From JBMNGG01 sp050949705 (lineage in GTDB: Bacteria > Bacillota > Thermosediminibacteria > Thermosediminibacterales > Tepidanaerobacteraceae): a stretch of DNA of 64,000 bases. The stretch spans positions 1 through 64,000 of the forward strand of contig JBMNGG010000011.1 in assembly GCA_050949705.1 (NCBI GenBank). Direction: 5' to 3'. The translations under genes were made by a program, and so were the position numbers. How positions within the stretch are numbered: position 1 is the stretch's first letter; the number at the start of each line of letters is the position of its first letter. Below are positions 34,307 to 43,402 of the stretch, piece by piece. The notes under the pieces were generated by a model. That model worked only from the letters and a program-made list of their open reading frames with translations, searched no databases and was not told the origin of the DNA.

Positions 34307-35749
34307 TTGAGGGTCCACAGGATGTGGACATGGTTTATCCTTACATCCATAGTAATTAGCTTGTTTGTCATGCTGTTTTCCGGCAGTTTGCAAATCAAGC
34401 GGAATATGCCCGCTGATGTGCCGCTTGACGAATTTAAGGCACATATGGATGAAAACATTCCTGCCCTGATGAAGCTGTATGGAATTCCGGGCTGCAACAT
34501 CGCGCTTGTGCAGGACAATGAAGTCGTTTGGACTAAGGGTTATGGATATGCGGATGTGGCAAGTGGCAGAGTGCTGACGGTGGATATCCCCATGAGTGTT
34601 CAATCCATTACAAAATCTGTTACAGCTTGGGGAATTATGCGGCTTAGGGAGAAGGGTCTCATCAACTTGGATGCTCCGGTGTCGCAGTATCTAAAAAGCT
34701 GGCAATTTCCGTTGTCTGACTATCCGACAGAAAAAATTACTGTACGGCAGCTTTTAAGTCACACTTCGGGGATGCCATAGGGGGATTTCACCAACGTCTA
34801 TTCTCCCGGCGAGGCGATGCCCTCCAACCGGGATGTGATGGCCGGGGAAGCGGTTCTTATGCGCGAACCGGGAACGGGGTTTTGGTACTCTAACACAGGC
34901 TATAACCTATTGGAAGTATTAATCGAGGATGTCACTGGACAAAGCTTTTCGGATTATATGCGCACTGAAGTGTTACTCCCGCTGGGTATGGAAAGCGCTA
35001 CCTTTGATATTGACAAGGCGGTGACACCTTACCCACCAACGGGGTATAACCTCAAAGGGGAGCCGGTTCCGGTTTATCTCTATCCATCAAAGGCTTCAGG
35101 CGGATTGTTTGCCACAGCTTACGATATTGCTCGCTTTGCGGCGTCGGGGATGCAAGAAAACCCGGTTCTGAGTATCGAGAGCATTAATCGGATGTATCAA
35201 CCTGAGAGCAATACAATTGGCATTTACGGTCTGATATTTGATGCATATGGATTTGGTCACTATATCGAAAAGCTGCCAAACGGCATGCTCTCAGTTTCTC
35301 ACGGCGGCCAGGGCAACGGCATCATGACACATTTGCAGGCCGTGCCTGAGACAGGCGATGCCATCGTGCTTCTCACAAACAGCCAAAGAAGTTGGCCGTT
35401 CATCGCCTATGTTTTAAGTGACTGGGCGCAGTGGCGAGGGTTTCCTTCTGTCGGCATGGGAAGGATTATCTGGGGGCATTATGGCTTTTGCATCGTGATC
35501 GGTATACTGATCTCGGCAAGCCTACTAGTGATACTAAGGCTGGTCTCGACCTATTATCAACAAAAGCGAGCGGGGTTCAGACTACTTCGAGTTAGTGCAG
35601 CATCTATTCTTCTCGGAATTCAAATCTGGTGCGCTTGCCAGAAATACTTATTTATAACTTCGGTTTTTCCGATTCTGTCTGTATGGCTTGGGGGTGCAGC
35701 ATTCGTGTTTTCAATAGTACTGCTGTTGTCTGTGGTGTTACCCCTATGA
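34307..35749 (+). pseudogene. Serine beta-lactamase-type hydrolase with internal TAG stop
   Basis: One continuous frame from 34307 (TTG; ATG at 34322 is an alternative) to 35749 is interrupted only by TAG at 34778-34780. It has an N-terminal membrane helix, then a class C beta-lactamase/DUF302-like fold: MSVQSITKSVTAWGIM (SxxK nucleophile), LLSHTSGMP just before the stop, FWYSNTGYNLL (YxN) after it, and SHGGQGNG (HxG/KTG equivalent). A C-terminal four-helix membrane segment ends the protein. Family members are esterases or peptidases rather than resistance enzymes. SHTSGMPxGD usually has Leu at the stop position; a TTG-to-TAG change would explain it. Confidence 0.8.
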
Positions 35750-36555
35750 AGAAGATGGTAGATTTAATGGGTTTTGATAATCTGCCACCTGAGGTAGTTG
35801 CACAGATGAACAGAGTTGTAGACATCTGGAAAAAGCACTTAAACAATCAATTGGTGGGTGTCTACCTTCATGGTTCAATTGTACTTAACTCCTTCATGCC
35901 TCGGTCAAGTGATATTGATTTATTAGTGGTAGTTGAGGATTCTTTGGTTATCTCGACAAAATTGGCTATTGCGAAAGATATAATTGAAATTGATGGCAAA
36001 CCTTGCCCCCTTGAAATGTCAGCAGTTCGCTTAAGTGATGTAAGACCATGGAAAACTCCCGGAAACTGCGTGTTTCATTACAGTGATTATTGGAAAGACA
36101 GATATTTTGAAAAGTTGTCAAATCCAGATACAAAATGTTATGTTGTTGATAATGAATTTCCCGATGAGGATGTTACAAGCTATATAAAATTAGTTTGTCA
36201 GTGTGGAATTGTTCTGTACGGCTGGGATATTGATGAAGTCTTTTCGGATATTTCTGATAAAGATTTCTTGAAAGCAATAAGTGCCGATGTAGAAAATTAT
36301 AATTTTCATAATTACGCGCCGAGATACTTAGCGAGCAATATCCTTATTTTGGGAAGAATACTGTCTTTTAAGGAAACAAAGCGAATATTATCTAAGTACG
36401 ATGCAGGATTATGGATGATTTCTCGTGTTCCTGACAAACTAAAGTATTTGCCGGAACTGGCCATAAAGATTTGGTATGAAGGAGAACAGTATGAACTTCC
36501 TGAAGATGATTTGGAAGAACTGAGAAAATACCTTATAGAGGAGATTAAGAAATAA
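35746..36555 (+). CDS. Aminoglycoside nucleotidyltransferase-like (AadA/ANT type, DUF4111 C-terminus)
   Basis: 269 residues from the ATG at 35746, which overlaps the hydrolase stop (ATGA); ATG 35755 is an alternative. The nucleotidyltransferase motif YLHGSIVLNSFMPRSSDIDLLVVV (residues about 40-65, GS...DxD) matches ANT(3'')/ANT(9) enzymes. The C-terminal half (ILILGRILSFKE...SKYDAGLWMI and a helical end) matches the DUF4111 partner domain. These enzymes adenylylate streptomycin/spectinomycin-type drugs; close homologues of unknown substrate also exist. Residue-level substrate prediction is not possible here. Confidence 0.8.
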   Translation: MKKMVDLMGFDNLPPEVVAQMNRVVDIWKKHLNNQLVGVYLHGSIVLNSFMPRSSDIDLLVVVEDSLVISTKLAIAKDIIEIDGKPCPLEMSAVRLSDVRPWKTPGNCVFHYSDYWKDRYFEKLSNPDTKCYVVDNEFPDEDVTSYIKLVCQCGIVLYGWDIDEVFSDISDKDFLKAISADVENYNFHNYAPRYLASNILILGRILSFKETKRILSKYDAGLWMISRVPDKLKYLPELAIKIWYEGEQYELPEDDLEELRKYLIEEIKK

Positions 36556-36734
36556 GAATTACAGTTTGTTCTATATAAGAGTATAGAGTATTAATGATAT
36601 TTTTCCTTGAACCGCAGTTTTTCAAAAATGACGGGAAAACCCATCGACATGTTCCACGAACGGATACAAAAAAATGAACTTGATATCAAATCAAATAAAG
36701 TGAAAATCACACTAGATTTATCAGCATTTTTTAG
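36556..36734 (+). other. Intergenic region with weak protein fragment
   Basis: A 49-codon open stretch from 36629 (MTGKPIDMFHERIQKN...) lies between the nucleotidyltransferase and the repeated terminator. It has no recognisable family and may be a remnant of an inserted gene. Confidence 0.3.
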
Positions 36735-36787
36735 CATGAACACAAGGTTTAACTGGCCTCTCATACTTTAGTATGAGAGGCTTTTTT
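36735..36787 (+). terminator. Terminator with repeated leader, copy 2
   Basis: CATGAACACAAGGTTTAACT followed by GGCCTCTCATAC/GTATGAGAGGC and six T. It repeats the sequence at 33881-33934. Confidence 0.78.
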
Positions 36788-36854
36788 CTGCAAATTCATT
36801 CTTTTGAACGATGATTTTAGAGGCTTTTTCCCCAAAAATTATACTGGAGGAGGT

Positions 36855-37373
36855 ATGGAGCAAATGAAAATAATCCGTAAACGACGCAATATATATGCCT
36901 TGACGCTGGCAGTCAGCATTTGTTTGTCGGTGTGGTTGTGTACGATATTTTTGTTAGAAGCGGCTTTGGCCTTTGGAGCTATCAGCCTTATCTATCTCCT
37001 GTTATTGGTGAGAGAGAGCCGCAGGCTCTATGATGCAACGCTCATTTGGGATAATCGCATCATTTCGGTGCCATCTGCTCTAATCTCAATACCGGGCTGC
37101 CAAATGAAAAAAGATATCGAAGAAACAGTAGTATCTACCTTTGGTATCCTCATCGGCAGCCAAATCTACCGATGGGGCCTCGACGGGGTACATGGCGTGC
37201 GACTGCATGCAGCCCATATTGATCAGGAGCGGATGTACCTGACCTTTGGCGACACATCTGAGACCATGCGGGTAGAGTTGCTGCACGGAATGGCTCAAAA
37301 ACAGGCGGTACTAGATGCCGCACAAAAGCTGTTTCATGAAACCGGTGTGAAGGCAGACATCACCGGATGGTAA
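36855..37373 (+). CDS. Hypothetical membrane protein
   Basis: 172 residues from the ATG at 36855 (GGAGGAGG upstream). Two close hydrophobic segments (residues about 14-32 and 36-54) form a hairpin, followed by a soluble domain of about 115 residues. The layout is typical of small conserved hypothetical proteins with a PH-like cytosolic domain, but I do not recognise the family. It begins a run of forward genes (to 42118) that share membrane and zinc-ribbon features. Confidence 0.6.
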   Translation: MEQMKIIRKRRNIYALTLAVSICLSVWLCTIFLLEAALAFGAISLIYLLLLVRESRRLYDATLIWDNRIISVPSALISIPGCQMKKDIEETVVSTFGILIGSQIYRWGLDGVHGVRLHAAHIDQERMYLTFGDTSETMRVELLHGMAQKQAVLDAAQKLFHETGVKADITGW

Positions 37374-37413
37374 CGCAGCAAAAGCGAGTGATTAATCAAA
37401 GAAGGATAGAGTA

Positions 37414-37787
37414 TATGGCTGCTGGTAAACCTCTTAGCTTCATTAGGGATCTTTCCCCTACCGATTCGCTTCCTCTCCTGGCTGACTGCTGCACGGGGAA
37501 GTCTCATCGGGGGCAGCATAGGAAAAGGACTGGTGGCGGCACTGCTGGCTCAACTTATTGCTGACCAAGCTATGCTTCAGACAGTGAAAAAAGGCCTTGG
37601 TCAACTGGGCGGTATAGCCAAAAGTTCGAAAGATGCAACCGTTTCGTTACTAATAGGTCTAGGTATAGCCCTCACAGATGTTTCCAACGAACCGCTAGAT
37701 TTACCAAACAAGAGGAATATCTATATCATACAAGAGGAAGGGCCTACCGAGGCTGACAGCAAAAAGTCAACAGATGATAATTCATAA
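37414..37787 (+). pseudogene. Membrane-associated protein, probable frameshift
   Basis: A hydrophobic frame reads PLPIRFLSWLTAARGSLIGGSIGKGLVAALLAQLI (positions about 37458-37562, two pieces) and continues as LQTVKKGLGQLGGIAKSSKD to the stop at 37787. No start codon is found in that frame, whereas the ATG at 37414 in another frame gives MAAGKPLSFIRD. An indel near 37440-37470 would join them. Unknown function; it lies 40 bases after the preceding membrane-protein gene. Confidence 0.4.
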
Positions 37788-37796
37788 GTGATGCCG

Positions 37797-37970
37797 GGTT
37801 TCAGGGACAATCGGTATATGGAGGAAGTAGAGTTTGCCCCAGGGGAATCCACCAGTGGCTGGATTGTCTATCAACAGCCCGACCGACAAAAGCAAAATCA
37901 CCATGCACTATTACACTGCCTTTGCCAATACCCCCCTGATTTAAGGTTCAGATTTACCTTTAAGTAAGCG
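37797..37970 (+). pseudogene. Remnant resembling end of a DUF4352-like protein
   Basis: The text EEVEFAPGESTSGWIVYQQP resembles the strand-turn pattern (xxPGExxxGxIxFxxP) near the end of DUF4352/telomeric repeat-like extracellular domains. It then loses frame and ends LRFRFTFK. No start is visible. Confidence 0.35.
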
Positions 37971-37990
37971 ACAGAAAGGAGCTTTGTGTA

Positions 37991-39982
37991 GTGAAACGAA
38001 AAATAGTATCCCTTATACTTGCAGCCGCTATGCTGTTGTCCTTAATAGCGGGACTTACCGGCTGCGGAAAAGGCAATCAGGCAAAACCATCAAGTACACA
38101 GAAAGCGGAAACCTTCATGGTGGAGGAAGGACAAACCGCATTAGCCTCGAAAGATGGTGCGGCTATAGACTTTGGCTGCCTTCTAGAGGCTGGCGAGGAA
38201 GTCACCATACAAAAGGTGTCACTCCCTCCCATTGACAATGACGTTGATATCTACGCCTATGATTTTAAGCTGGCCTCTGGCCAGCCGGAGGGAACGATCG
38301 AACTGATCATACCCTATGACGACGCGGGCCTGGACAGAGATGGCGAGATACTTGCGGTGGGCGGTAAATATCTCAATGAGGGGACCGGTCAGTGGGAGGA
38401 TGTCCTTTATACAGTGGATACTGAGGCCAATGAGGTGCATATTTTCACTGATCACCTCTCCACCTTTGGCGTATTTAAGGTTGTAAACGAAGGAAAGCGT
38501 AGTGAATATATTTCCGATGTCAATGCCTACGCCTCTTTCTTGACAACAAAGCAAGCTGAAGAATTGCTCAAAACCTACGCCCAGCAAGGTCCATCCTGGC
38601 AGGAGGATGTTGTGGCCTCCTTTCTGCATGCCAACAACTCCCTGCCAATGTTCATTGAAACAAATATCCCCACTCTCTTAACCCTTGGAGGGGCCTATGA
38701 TGAAATGATCAGCGGCCAATTTGGTGACGCCCTGACTGTTTTAGGTGTCGTAACCTCCTGTACCCAGTTTGCCTATGATGCCTACAGCAACGGAATGAAA
38801 AGCACAGAAACAGCCATTAGCGGCATGAAAACCCTATTGAACCTGGGATTGAATCTGTATACAACTAAAGAATATCTGTTAAATTCCTTCCAAGTGGCCT
38901 ATGTGGGCGTGGGAGTCATCGATATGGCCCTTTCCGATGTGACCACCTTTGCCATCGATACAAAGTATGAAAGTACCAAGAATATGTATGACGCTTACTA
39001 TGCAAGACCTGAAAACAAACGCCGGGTTAAGGATTGGTATGATTTATTTAAAAAGATCCAAAAAGAGAATAAGTCCAACCCCCATCTGGCCCTGGAGAAA
39101 ATGCAAAAGGAGATTGACAACTATGTCAATAAATACTGGGATGTGGCAGGTAGCGACTGGGAATCATGGATCGACACCTATGATAAAAATGGCAGTCTAG
39201 CCAAGTATCCCTGGCCTTCAGAGAAGGACCGGGAAAAAATATCCAACAATTTCAAAGCAGAGATCTACGATTACCTTCAGGCTATGTTTGAATCCCTGAG
39301 CCGGGATATGTTTTTTGATGCCCTAGCTTATCGGGAAAAGCAGTATCAAGAGCTGGCCGCCCTGCTCAATAAGGAATATACCGTGAAATTCAGGGAGGAT
39401 TATGACACAGAAAAGGCCAAATGGGCCAACACATATGTGAAGTTGGCCCCTCTCTCCAATAAAACCACGGCAAATGAGTGGACCATCCGCCTTGACGACC
39501 AGGCCAAAGGACAGATGAAGTTCACCCTAGGGGCCCACAAAACTGCAGGGTTCCCCATGAAGGTAGAATTCTACAAGACAGAAAAGGACTTGGAAGAGGG
39601 CAAGGTGGCCTTGAGTGCTAAACTCAAACCCTTTGTGAAAAATGAAATGGAGGTTATCTTAAATACAAAAACCAATAAGGTGGACTATTCCGGAACATAT
39701 ACAGGGGTCATGAATGTTACGGAAACGGGTAAAGAAATCAAAGTAACCACCGTAGTCACCTATGAAAAAGATTTTGGGGATGGCTCTTACTATAAAATCG
39801 TCTGCTCCAATGATGAAACCGGGAGCACCTACATCAATGGAAGCTATTTTGTGCGGTGGTCCTCAGGGGAGGCCAATATTGCGGGAGCAAAATTTGTCTT
39901 CTCATCTGACGGAACATCCTTTACTGCCTCCATGCGGGATCACAACAATAAAGAGTGGGGTTTGATGACCTGTCAAAAATAG
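37991..39982 (+). CDS. Large hypothetical lipoprotein
   Basis: 663 residues from a GTG at 37991; AAGGAG lies about ten bases upstream. Signal peptide MKRKIVSLILAAAMLLSLIA ends in the lipobox LTGC (cysteine near residue 25), so the mature protein is lipid-anchored on the outer face. Residues 40-165 have a beta-rich region (IELIIPYDDAGLD...GKYLNEGTGQWEDVLYTVD); the middle (about 180-480) is helical; the end (about 560-660) is another beta domain that resembles calycin/META-like repeats. The family is not recognised. Similar lipoproteins often sit beside zinc-ribbon membrane proteins, as here. Confidence 0.65.
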   Translation: MKRKIVSLILAAAMLLSLIAGLTGCGKGNQAKPSSTQKAETFMVEEGQTALASKDGAAIDFGCLLEAGEEVTIQKVSLPPIDNDVDIYAYDFKLASGQPEGTIELIIPYDDAGLDRDGEILAVGGKYLNEGTGQWEDVLYTVDTEANEVHIFTDHLSTFGVFKVVNEGKRSEYISDVNAYASFLTTKQAEELLKTYAQQGPSWQEDVVASFLHANNSLPMFIETNIPTLLTLGGAYDEMISGQFGDALTVLGVVTSCTQFAYDAYSNGMKSTETAISGMKTLLNLGLNLYTTKEYLLNSFQVAYVGVGVIDMALSDVTTFAIDTKYESTKNMYDAYYARPENKRRVKDWYDLFKKIQKENKSNPHLALEKMQKEIDNYVNKYWDVAGSDWESWIDTYDKNGSLAKYPWPSEKDREKISNNFKAEIYDYLQAMFESLSRDMFFDALAYREKQYQELAALLNKEYTVKFREDYDTEKAKWANTYVKLAPLSNKTTANEWTIRLDDQAKGQMKFTLGAHKTAGFPMKVEFYKTEKDLEEGKVALSAKLKPFVKNEMEVILNTKTNKVDYSGTYTGVMNVTETGKEIKVTTVVTYEKDFGDGSYYKIVCSNDETGSTYINGSYFVRWSSGEANIAGAKFVFSSDGTSFTASMRDHNNKEWGLMTCQK

Positions 39983-40000
39983 AACGGCCATAAACACAAT

Positions 40001-40288
40001 GTGGCACTGGACTATACCTACGCCGGAGCGGGTTACTTCGCGGCTGGAATAGTATACATCTTTTCTATGGTAACGGCCATAGCGGGTATACCTTTACAGG
40101 GTAGTTCTACCGACATGGCTGGTACGGACCCGTGGCTATATCCCCTCCGCTCCTATGCCGTGCTCACGTTGCCGCCACTTTTCCTCCTGACCGTTCTATA
40201 TCTATTTGGCGTGGGCTGGCACAAAAAGCGGGAAAGTGAACAACAACGAAAGGAGCATTCAGATGGCAAAAAAGAAGAAGAACAATAA
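40001..40288 (+). CDS. Small two-helix membrane protein (weak)
   Basis: A 95-codon frame from a GTG holds two hydrophobic helices (residues about 8-30 and 55-72) and a very basic end rich in K and E. It overlaps the next gene's start by 26 bases and has no convincing ribosome site. It may be the 3' part of a decayed gene. Confidence 0.35.
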   Translation: MALDYTYAGAGYFAAGIVYIFSMVTAIAGIPLQGSSTDMAGTDPWLYPLRSYAVLTLPPLFLLTVLYLFGVGWHKKRESEQQRKEHSDGKKEEEQ

Positions 40289-41649
40289 AACCCCCCTGCC
40301 CATCTTAATCATGATTTGCGCCGTGCTGCTGTATGCCACATATACCAGTATCAGCACCCTTGTGTTGGCGATATGGGGAGAATCCGTCATGGGTACGGTG
40401 GTCAGCTATGATTCGCGGCTGGACGATAGCAAAGCGGGGCCAAACCGCTCCCGCACCGTTTCAAAGGGCTATTGGTTTCTGGTGAACGGCAAGGAATACC
40501 GAGGCTATGTGATGTATAAAAGTGACGAGGCATGGCCGAGCTTGGACGAAGGTGAAACGCGCTCCGAGCGCATCCGCTACCTCTCAGTATTTCCTTACAT
40601 CAACAAGCCCGCCATGCTGAGCGAATTTGACGAGATGGGCGAGGGGGCAATCATCTACCATATCTTTGCCCCCATTGGCTGTCTGTTTTTGCTGCGTCTT
40701 GTTATTCGCACAGCCGGAGGCAAGAAAACAAAGAAAACAGCGGCGAGGAAAACCGCCGGAAAATCTGCGACACGCGGGAAACCTCAAATAATCGGAGCGA
40801 GCAGTGATACGGATATGTTCTGTTCTGACTGCGGAAACAGGCTAACGGAGGGCGCGGCTTTCTGTACGAACTGCGGAGCGAAAATACAGGCCGGCGCACC
40901 TAACGTCTGCACTGCCTGCGGCGTGGAGTTACCGGAGGGGTCAGCGTTTTGCATCAGCTGTGGTAAAGCTGTGAGCCGGGCAGTGCCGGAACCGATGGAG
41001 GAGAGTCAAGCGGCAGCTTCCGCACCTCCACAGGGCGGAGCGGGGTTGGTCGGCTTTTCCGACAGGTGTCATTCGCCGGAGATACTGGCCGCCGCACAGA
41101 AAAATAGGAGGATTGGAGTAAAGTTTTTGCTTGTGCTGGTAGCAGTACCACTTATAGGCCTTCCCATTGCCGGCCTGCTGATGGATGATTTTCCGTTTGG
41201 AAAATCGGTGGTCATAGGTGTCGGTATTGCCCTTGTGATACTAATTATAAATGTATTTGCCCTACGCGGGTATTGCCCTTGTGATACTAATTATAAATGT
41301 ATTTGCCCTACGCGGAGCCAAACAGCCCATGTGGGAAGGCATCGTCACCAATAAATTCAGAAAAGAACAGTACGAGCATCAAGATGATTCGTCAGTAACT
41401 TATACGGAATACACAGTGGAAATCACTACTGATGCGGGAAGAAAAAAAACTATTGTTGTAAGGGATAGCAGGCGGCATATGTATGATTATTTCTCCGTTG
41501 GCGACAGAGTGCGTTTTCACCCCATGTTCGGTACATATGAAAAATACGATAAATCTAAAGACCGCATCATCTACTGCAATGTGTGTTCCACGATGAATCC
41601 CATACAAAATGATCGCTGTAAGATGTGCAATAACCTGTTATTTAAGTAA
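40263..41649 (+). pseudogene. Zinc-ribbon membrane protein disrupted by 46-bp tandem duplication
   Basis: The ATG at 40263 follows AAAGGAG. The product has a membrane helix (residues 12-32), an extracellular beta domain, a second helix (about 135-155), then two or three zinc ribbons (CSDCGN...CTNCGA, CTACGV...CISCGK), two more helices and, after the duplication, a C-terminal region ending with CNVCSTMNPIQNDRCKMC. The sequence from 41223 is repeated at once from 41269, shifting the frame by one. Removing one 46-bp unit restores a single ORF of about 447 codons to the stop at 41649. Function unknown; resembles DUF3592-type proteins. Confidence 0.75.
41223..41314 (+). repeat. Perfect 46-bp tandem duplication
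   Basis: Units 41223-41268 and 41269-41314 are identical (GGTATTGCCC to CTACGCG). 46 is not a multiple of three, so the host gene is frameshifted. It may be a replication slip or an assembly join. Confidence 0.9.
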
Positions 41650-41663
41650 GGAGGATGATTGCA

Positions 41664-42118
41664 ATGGAGAGGTTTGACACCCTGCTGGAGGCGGCTGAGT
41701 TTGCCACCACACGCTGCAAGAGCTGGAGCTTTGCTACTTCCATTGAAAGATACGACGTTAAAGACTTGCTGGCGCTTGCCGAGACAAGTGACAGCGAAGA
41801 CCCCATTGACGAGGACAGCTTTTATGTGGTATCGACCGCCGGAGCCATCGGCTTATGCGAGGACGGCGAGGACATTTACTGGCTGTTTCTGTCCGACGCC
41901 GCGCCGAATGAAGATTTGCCGCAGATATACCAAGCCGCATCGGCTTATGCGAGGACGGCGAGGACATTTACTGGCTGTTTCTGTCCGACGCCGCGCCGAA
42001 TGAAGATTTGCCGCAGATATACCAAGCCGCCATACAGGTAAATTTCTGCCCGAAATGCGGCTCCGCTGTTGCTTCCGGTGCGCGCTTTTGCGGAGCCTGC
42101 GGCGCGAAACTAAATTAG
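41664..42118 (+). pseudogene. Small zinc-ribbon protein disrupted by 92-bp tandem duplication
   Basis: The ATG at 41664 is ten bases after AAGGAGG (an ATG at 41655 is too close to the site). Residues 1-90 are an acidic alpha/beta segment. After an exact 92-bp tandem repeat the frame is lost. Deleting one unit gives a protein of about 120 residues ending QVNFCPKCGSAVASGARF and CGACGAKLN, a classical zinc ribbon, with the stop at 42116-42118. It follows the larger zinc-ribbon gene by 14 bases and is in the same operon. Confidence 0.75.
41846..42029 (+). repeat. Perfect 92-bp tandem duplication
   Basis: Units 41846-41937 and 41938-42029 are identical (CATCGGCTTATG to CAAGCCG). The length is exactly twice the 46-bp duplication 500 bases upstream, though the sequences are unrelated. 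Confidence 0.9.
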
Positions 42119-42123
42119 AAATG

Positions 42124-42152
42124 GGAAGCAAAGGGACGGTTCTCTTGCTTCC
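42124..42152. repeat. REP-like palindrome, copy 1
   Basis: GAAGCAA (42125-42131) pairs with TTGCTTC (42145-42151) around a GGGACGGTTCTC core. The same element recurs at 43010-43035 and 43247-43276, flanking the RAYT transposase. Confidence 0.7.
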
Positions 42153-42206
42153 GCTATTTGATTATTTATGCTAAAATATAGAAAAATTGTTAGAAATGGT
42201 GATAGT

Positions 42207-42656
42207 ATGCCCCGCCGTGCAAGAGAGAAAAGTAAAACAGGTATTTATCACATAATGATGAGAGGTGCCAATAAACAGGAGATTTTTCATGATAACGAAG
42301 ACAGATTAAGATTTTTGGAAAGCCTTAATAAGGTGAAGGAAATATCCGAAATAAAAGTCTACGGTTGGTGCCTTATGAATAACCATATTCATTTACTGTT
42401 ACATGAAGGTAGCGAAAGCATCTCAATAACTATGAAACGTTTAGGCGTTCGCTATGTATGGTATTATAATCAAAAATACAAGACAACAGGACATCTTTTT
42501 CAGGATAGGTTTAAAAGCGAATGTGTAGAAACAGATAAATATCTACTAACAGTAATAAGATATATACACCAGAACCCGATAAAAGCGAAATTAGTGAAGA
42601 AAGCCGAACAGTGGCCATGGAGCAGTTGTCTTGGATACTACGGTGATAAGGTTTAA
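42207..42656 (+). CDS. REP-associated tyrosine transposase (RAYT, IS200-like Y1 family)
   Basis: 149 residues from the ATG at 42207. It contains PRRAREKSKTGIYHIMMRG, the HuH motif in WCLMNNHIHLLLHE (residues about 63-70), and FQDRFKSECVETDKYLLTVIRYIHQNP with the catalytic tyrosine, the standard RAYT/Y1_Tnp pattern. Such HUH enzymes mobilise flanking REP palindromes. Palindromic GGAAGCAAAGG-type repeats lie on both sides. The protein stops at SSCLGYYGDKV; many relatives continue further, and remnants of such a tail lie downstream in 42664-43001. Confidence 0.85.
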   Translation: MPRRAREKSKTGIYHIMMRGANKQEIFHDNEDRLRFLESLNKVKEISEIKVYGWCLMNNHIHLLLHEGSESISITMKRLGVRYVWYYNQKYKTTGHLFQDRFKSECVETDKYLLTVIRYIHQNPIKAKLVKKAEQWPWSSCLGYYGDKV

Positions 42657-42663
42657 CCGCGAT

Positions 42664-43001
42664 GACCTGTGTAGAGACAGATGAATATCTACTTAACAGC
42701 TAATCCGATAAATGACACCAGAACCCGATAAAAGCGAAATTCAGTGAAGAAAGCAACGAACAGTGGCAACAATGGAGCAGTTGTCTTGGATGACTACGGT
42801 GATAAAAAGACAAAACGTTCTGATCCGGATGCACGACGTGAAATTTTGAGAGTAATGAATAATACTGAAATAGCACAAGTAAAAAGTCTTTTCCGAAAAA
42901 AGAGAGGGAAGCAAATAATGCGGAAAATTCAAAGGAATACAAGGCAGTACACAGAGGCAAGCAGCGAGGATGATAGGGGTTTCGCCGAATCGAATATGTA
43001 A
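42664..43001 (+). pseudogene. Duplicated, decayed RAYT 3' end
   Basis: From 42668 the sequence repeats the transposase 3' end (TGTGTAGA..ACAGAT, then CACCAGAACCCGATAAAAGC and GGAGCAGTTGTCTTGGAT) with many small indels. It runs into a new frame, REILRVMNNTEIAQVKSLFR and a basic tail to 43001, which resembles the C-terminal region of longer RAYT proteins. This implies that the present gene was truncated by a partial duplication. Confidence 0.6.
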
Positions 43002-43009
43002 AGCATAAA

Positions 43010-43035
43010 AGGAAGCAAAGGAACCGTCCCCTGAT
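43010..43035. repeat. REP-like palindrome, copy 2 (half)
   Basis: GGAAGCAAAGGAACCGTCCC without the second arm; identical to the left half of copy 3. Confidence 0.65.
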
Positions 43036-43065
43036 GCGGCTCCCCTTGACGTGCAATGCTTCTGA

Positions 43066-43170
43066 AAGCTAATTCAGATAATACTGAGGTAGCACAAGTA
43101 AACGAGTCTGCCCAGGCAAAAGAAAGCCTTTCTGGAATCAACTCCTTGCGGAAAACGTATCAGCAATAAA
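43066..43170 (+). repeat. Further decayed repeat of RAYT tail
   Basis: GATAATACTGAGGTAGCACA at about 43077 repeats, with two changes, the text of the RAYT tail at about 42859 (AATAATACTGAAATAGCACA). It is followed by related but scrambled sequence, so the tail has been duplicated at least twice. Confidence 0.5.
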
Positions 43171-43246
43171 AGCGCCCCTGCAAAGAGGCAAGACAGCGAG
43201 GATTTTAGGGGTTATCTGCCTATATTCAAATATTTCATAGCATAAA

Positions 43247-43276
43247 AGGAAGCAAAGGAACCGTCCCCTTGCTTCT
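43247..43276. repeat. REP-like palindrome, copy 3
   Basis: GGAAGCAAAGGAACC / GTCCCCTTGCTTCT forms a full stem like copy 1. Confidence 0.7.
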
Positions 43277-43402
43277 ATATAATAGTTGAAATATTTTCTT
43301 GTTTAACCGGAGAGAATAGAGAAAGAGAGAAAACCGATAACATGCCGCCAAGCCCCAAGGAGGTAAAAATCTTATGATAGCTTATATAAAAGGTGATAAA
43401 GA

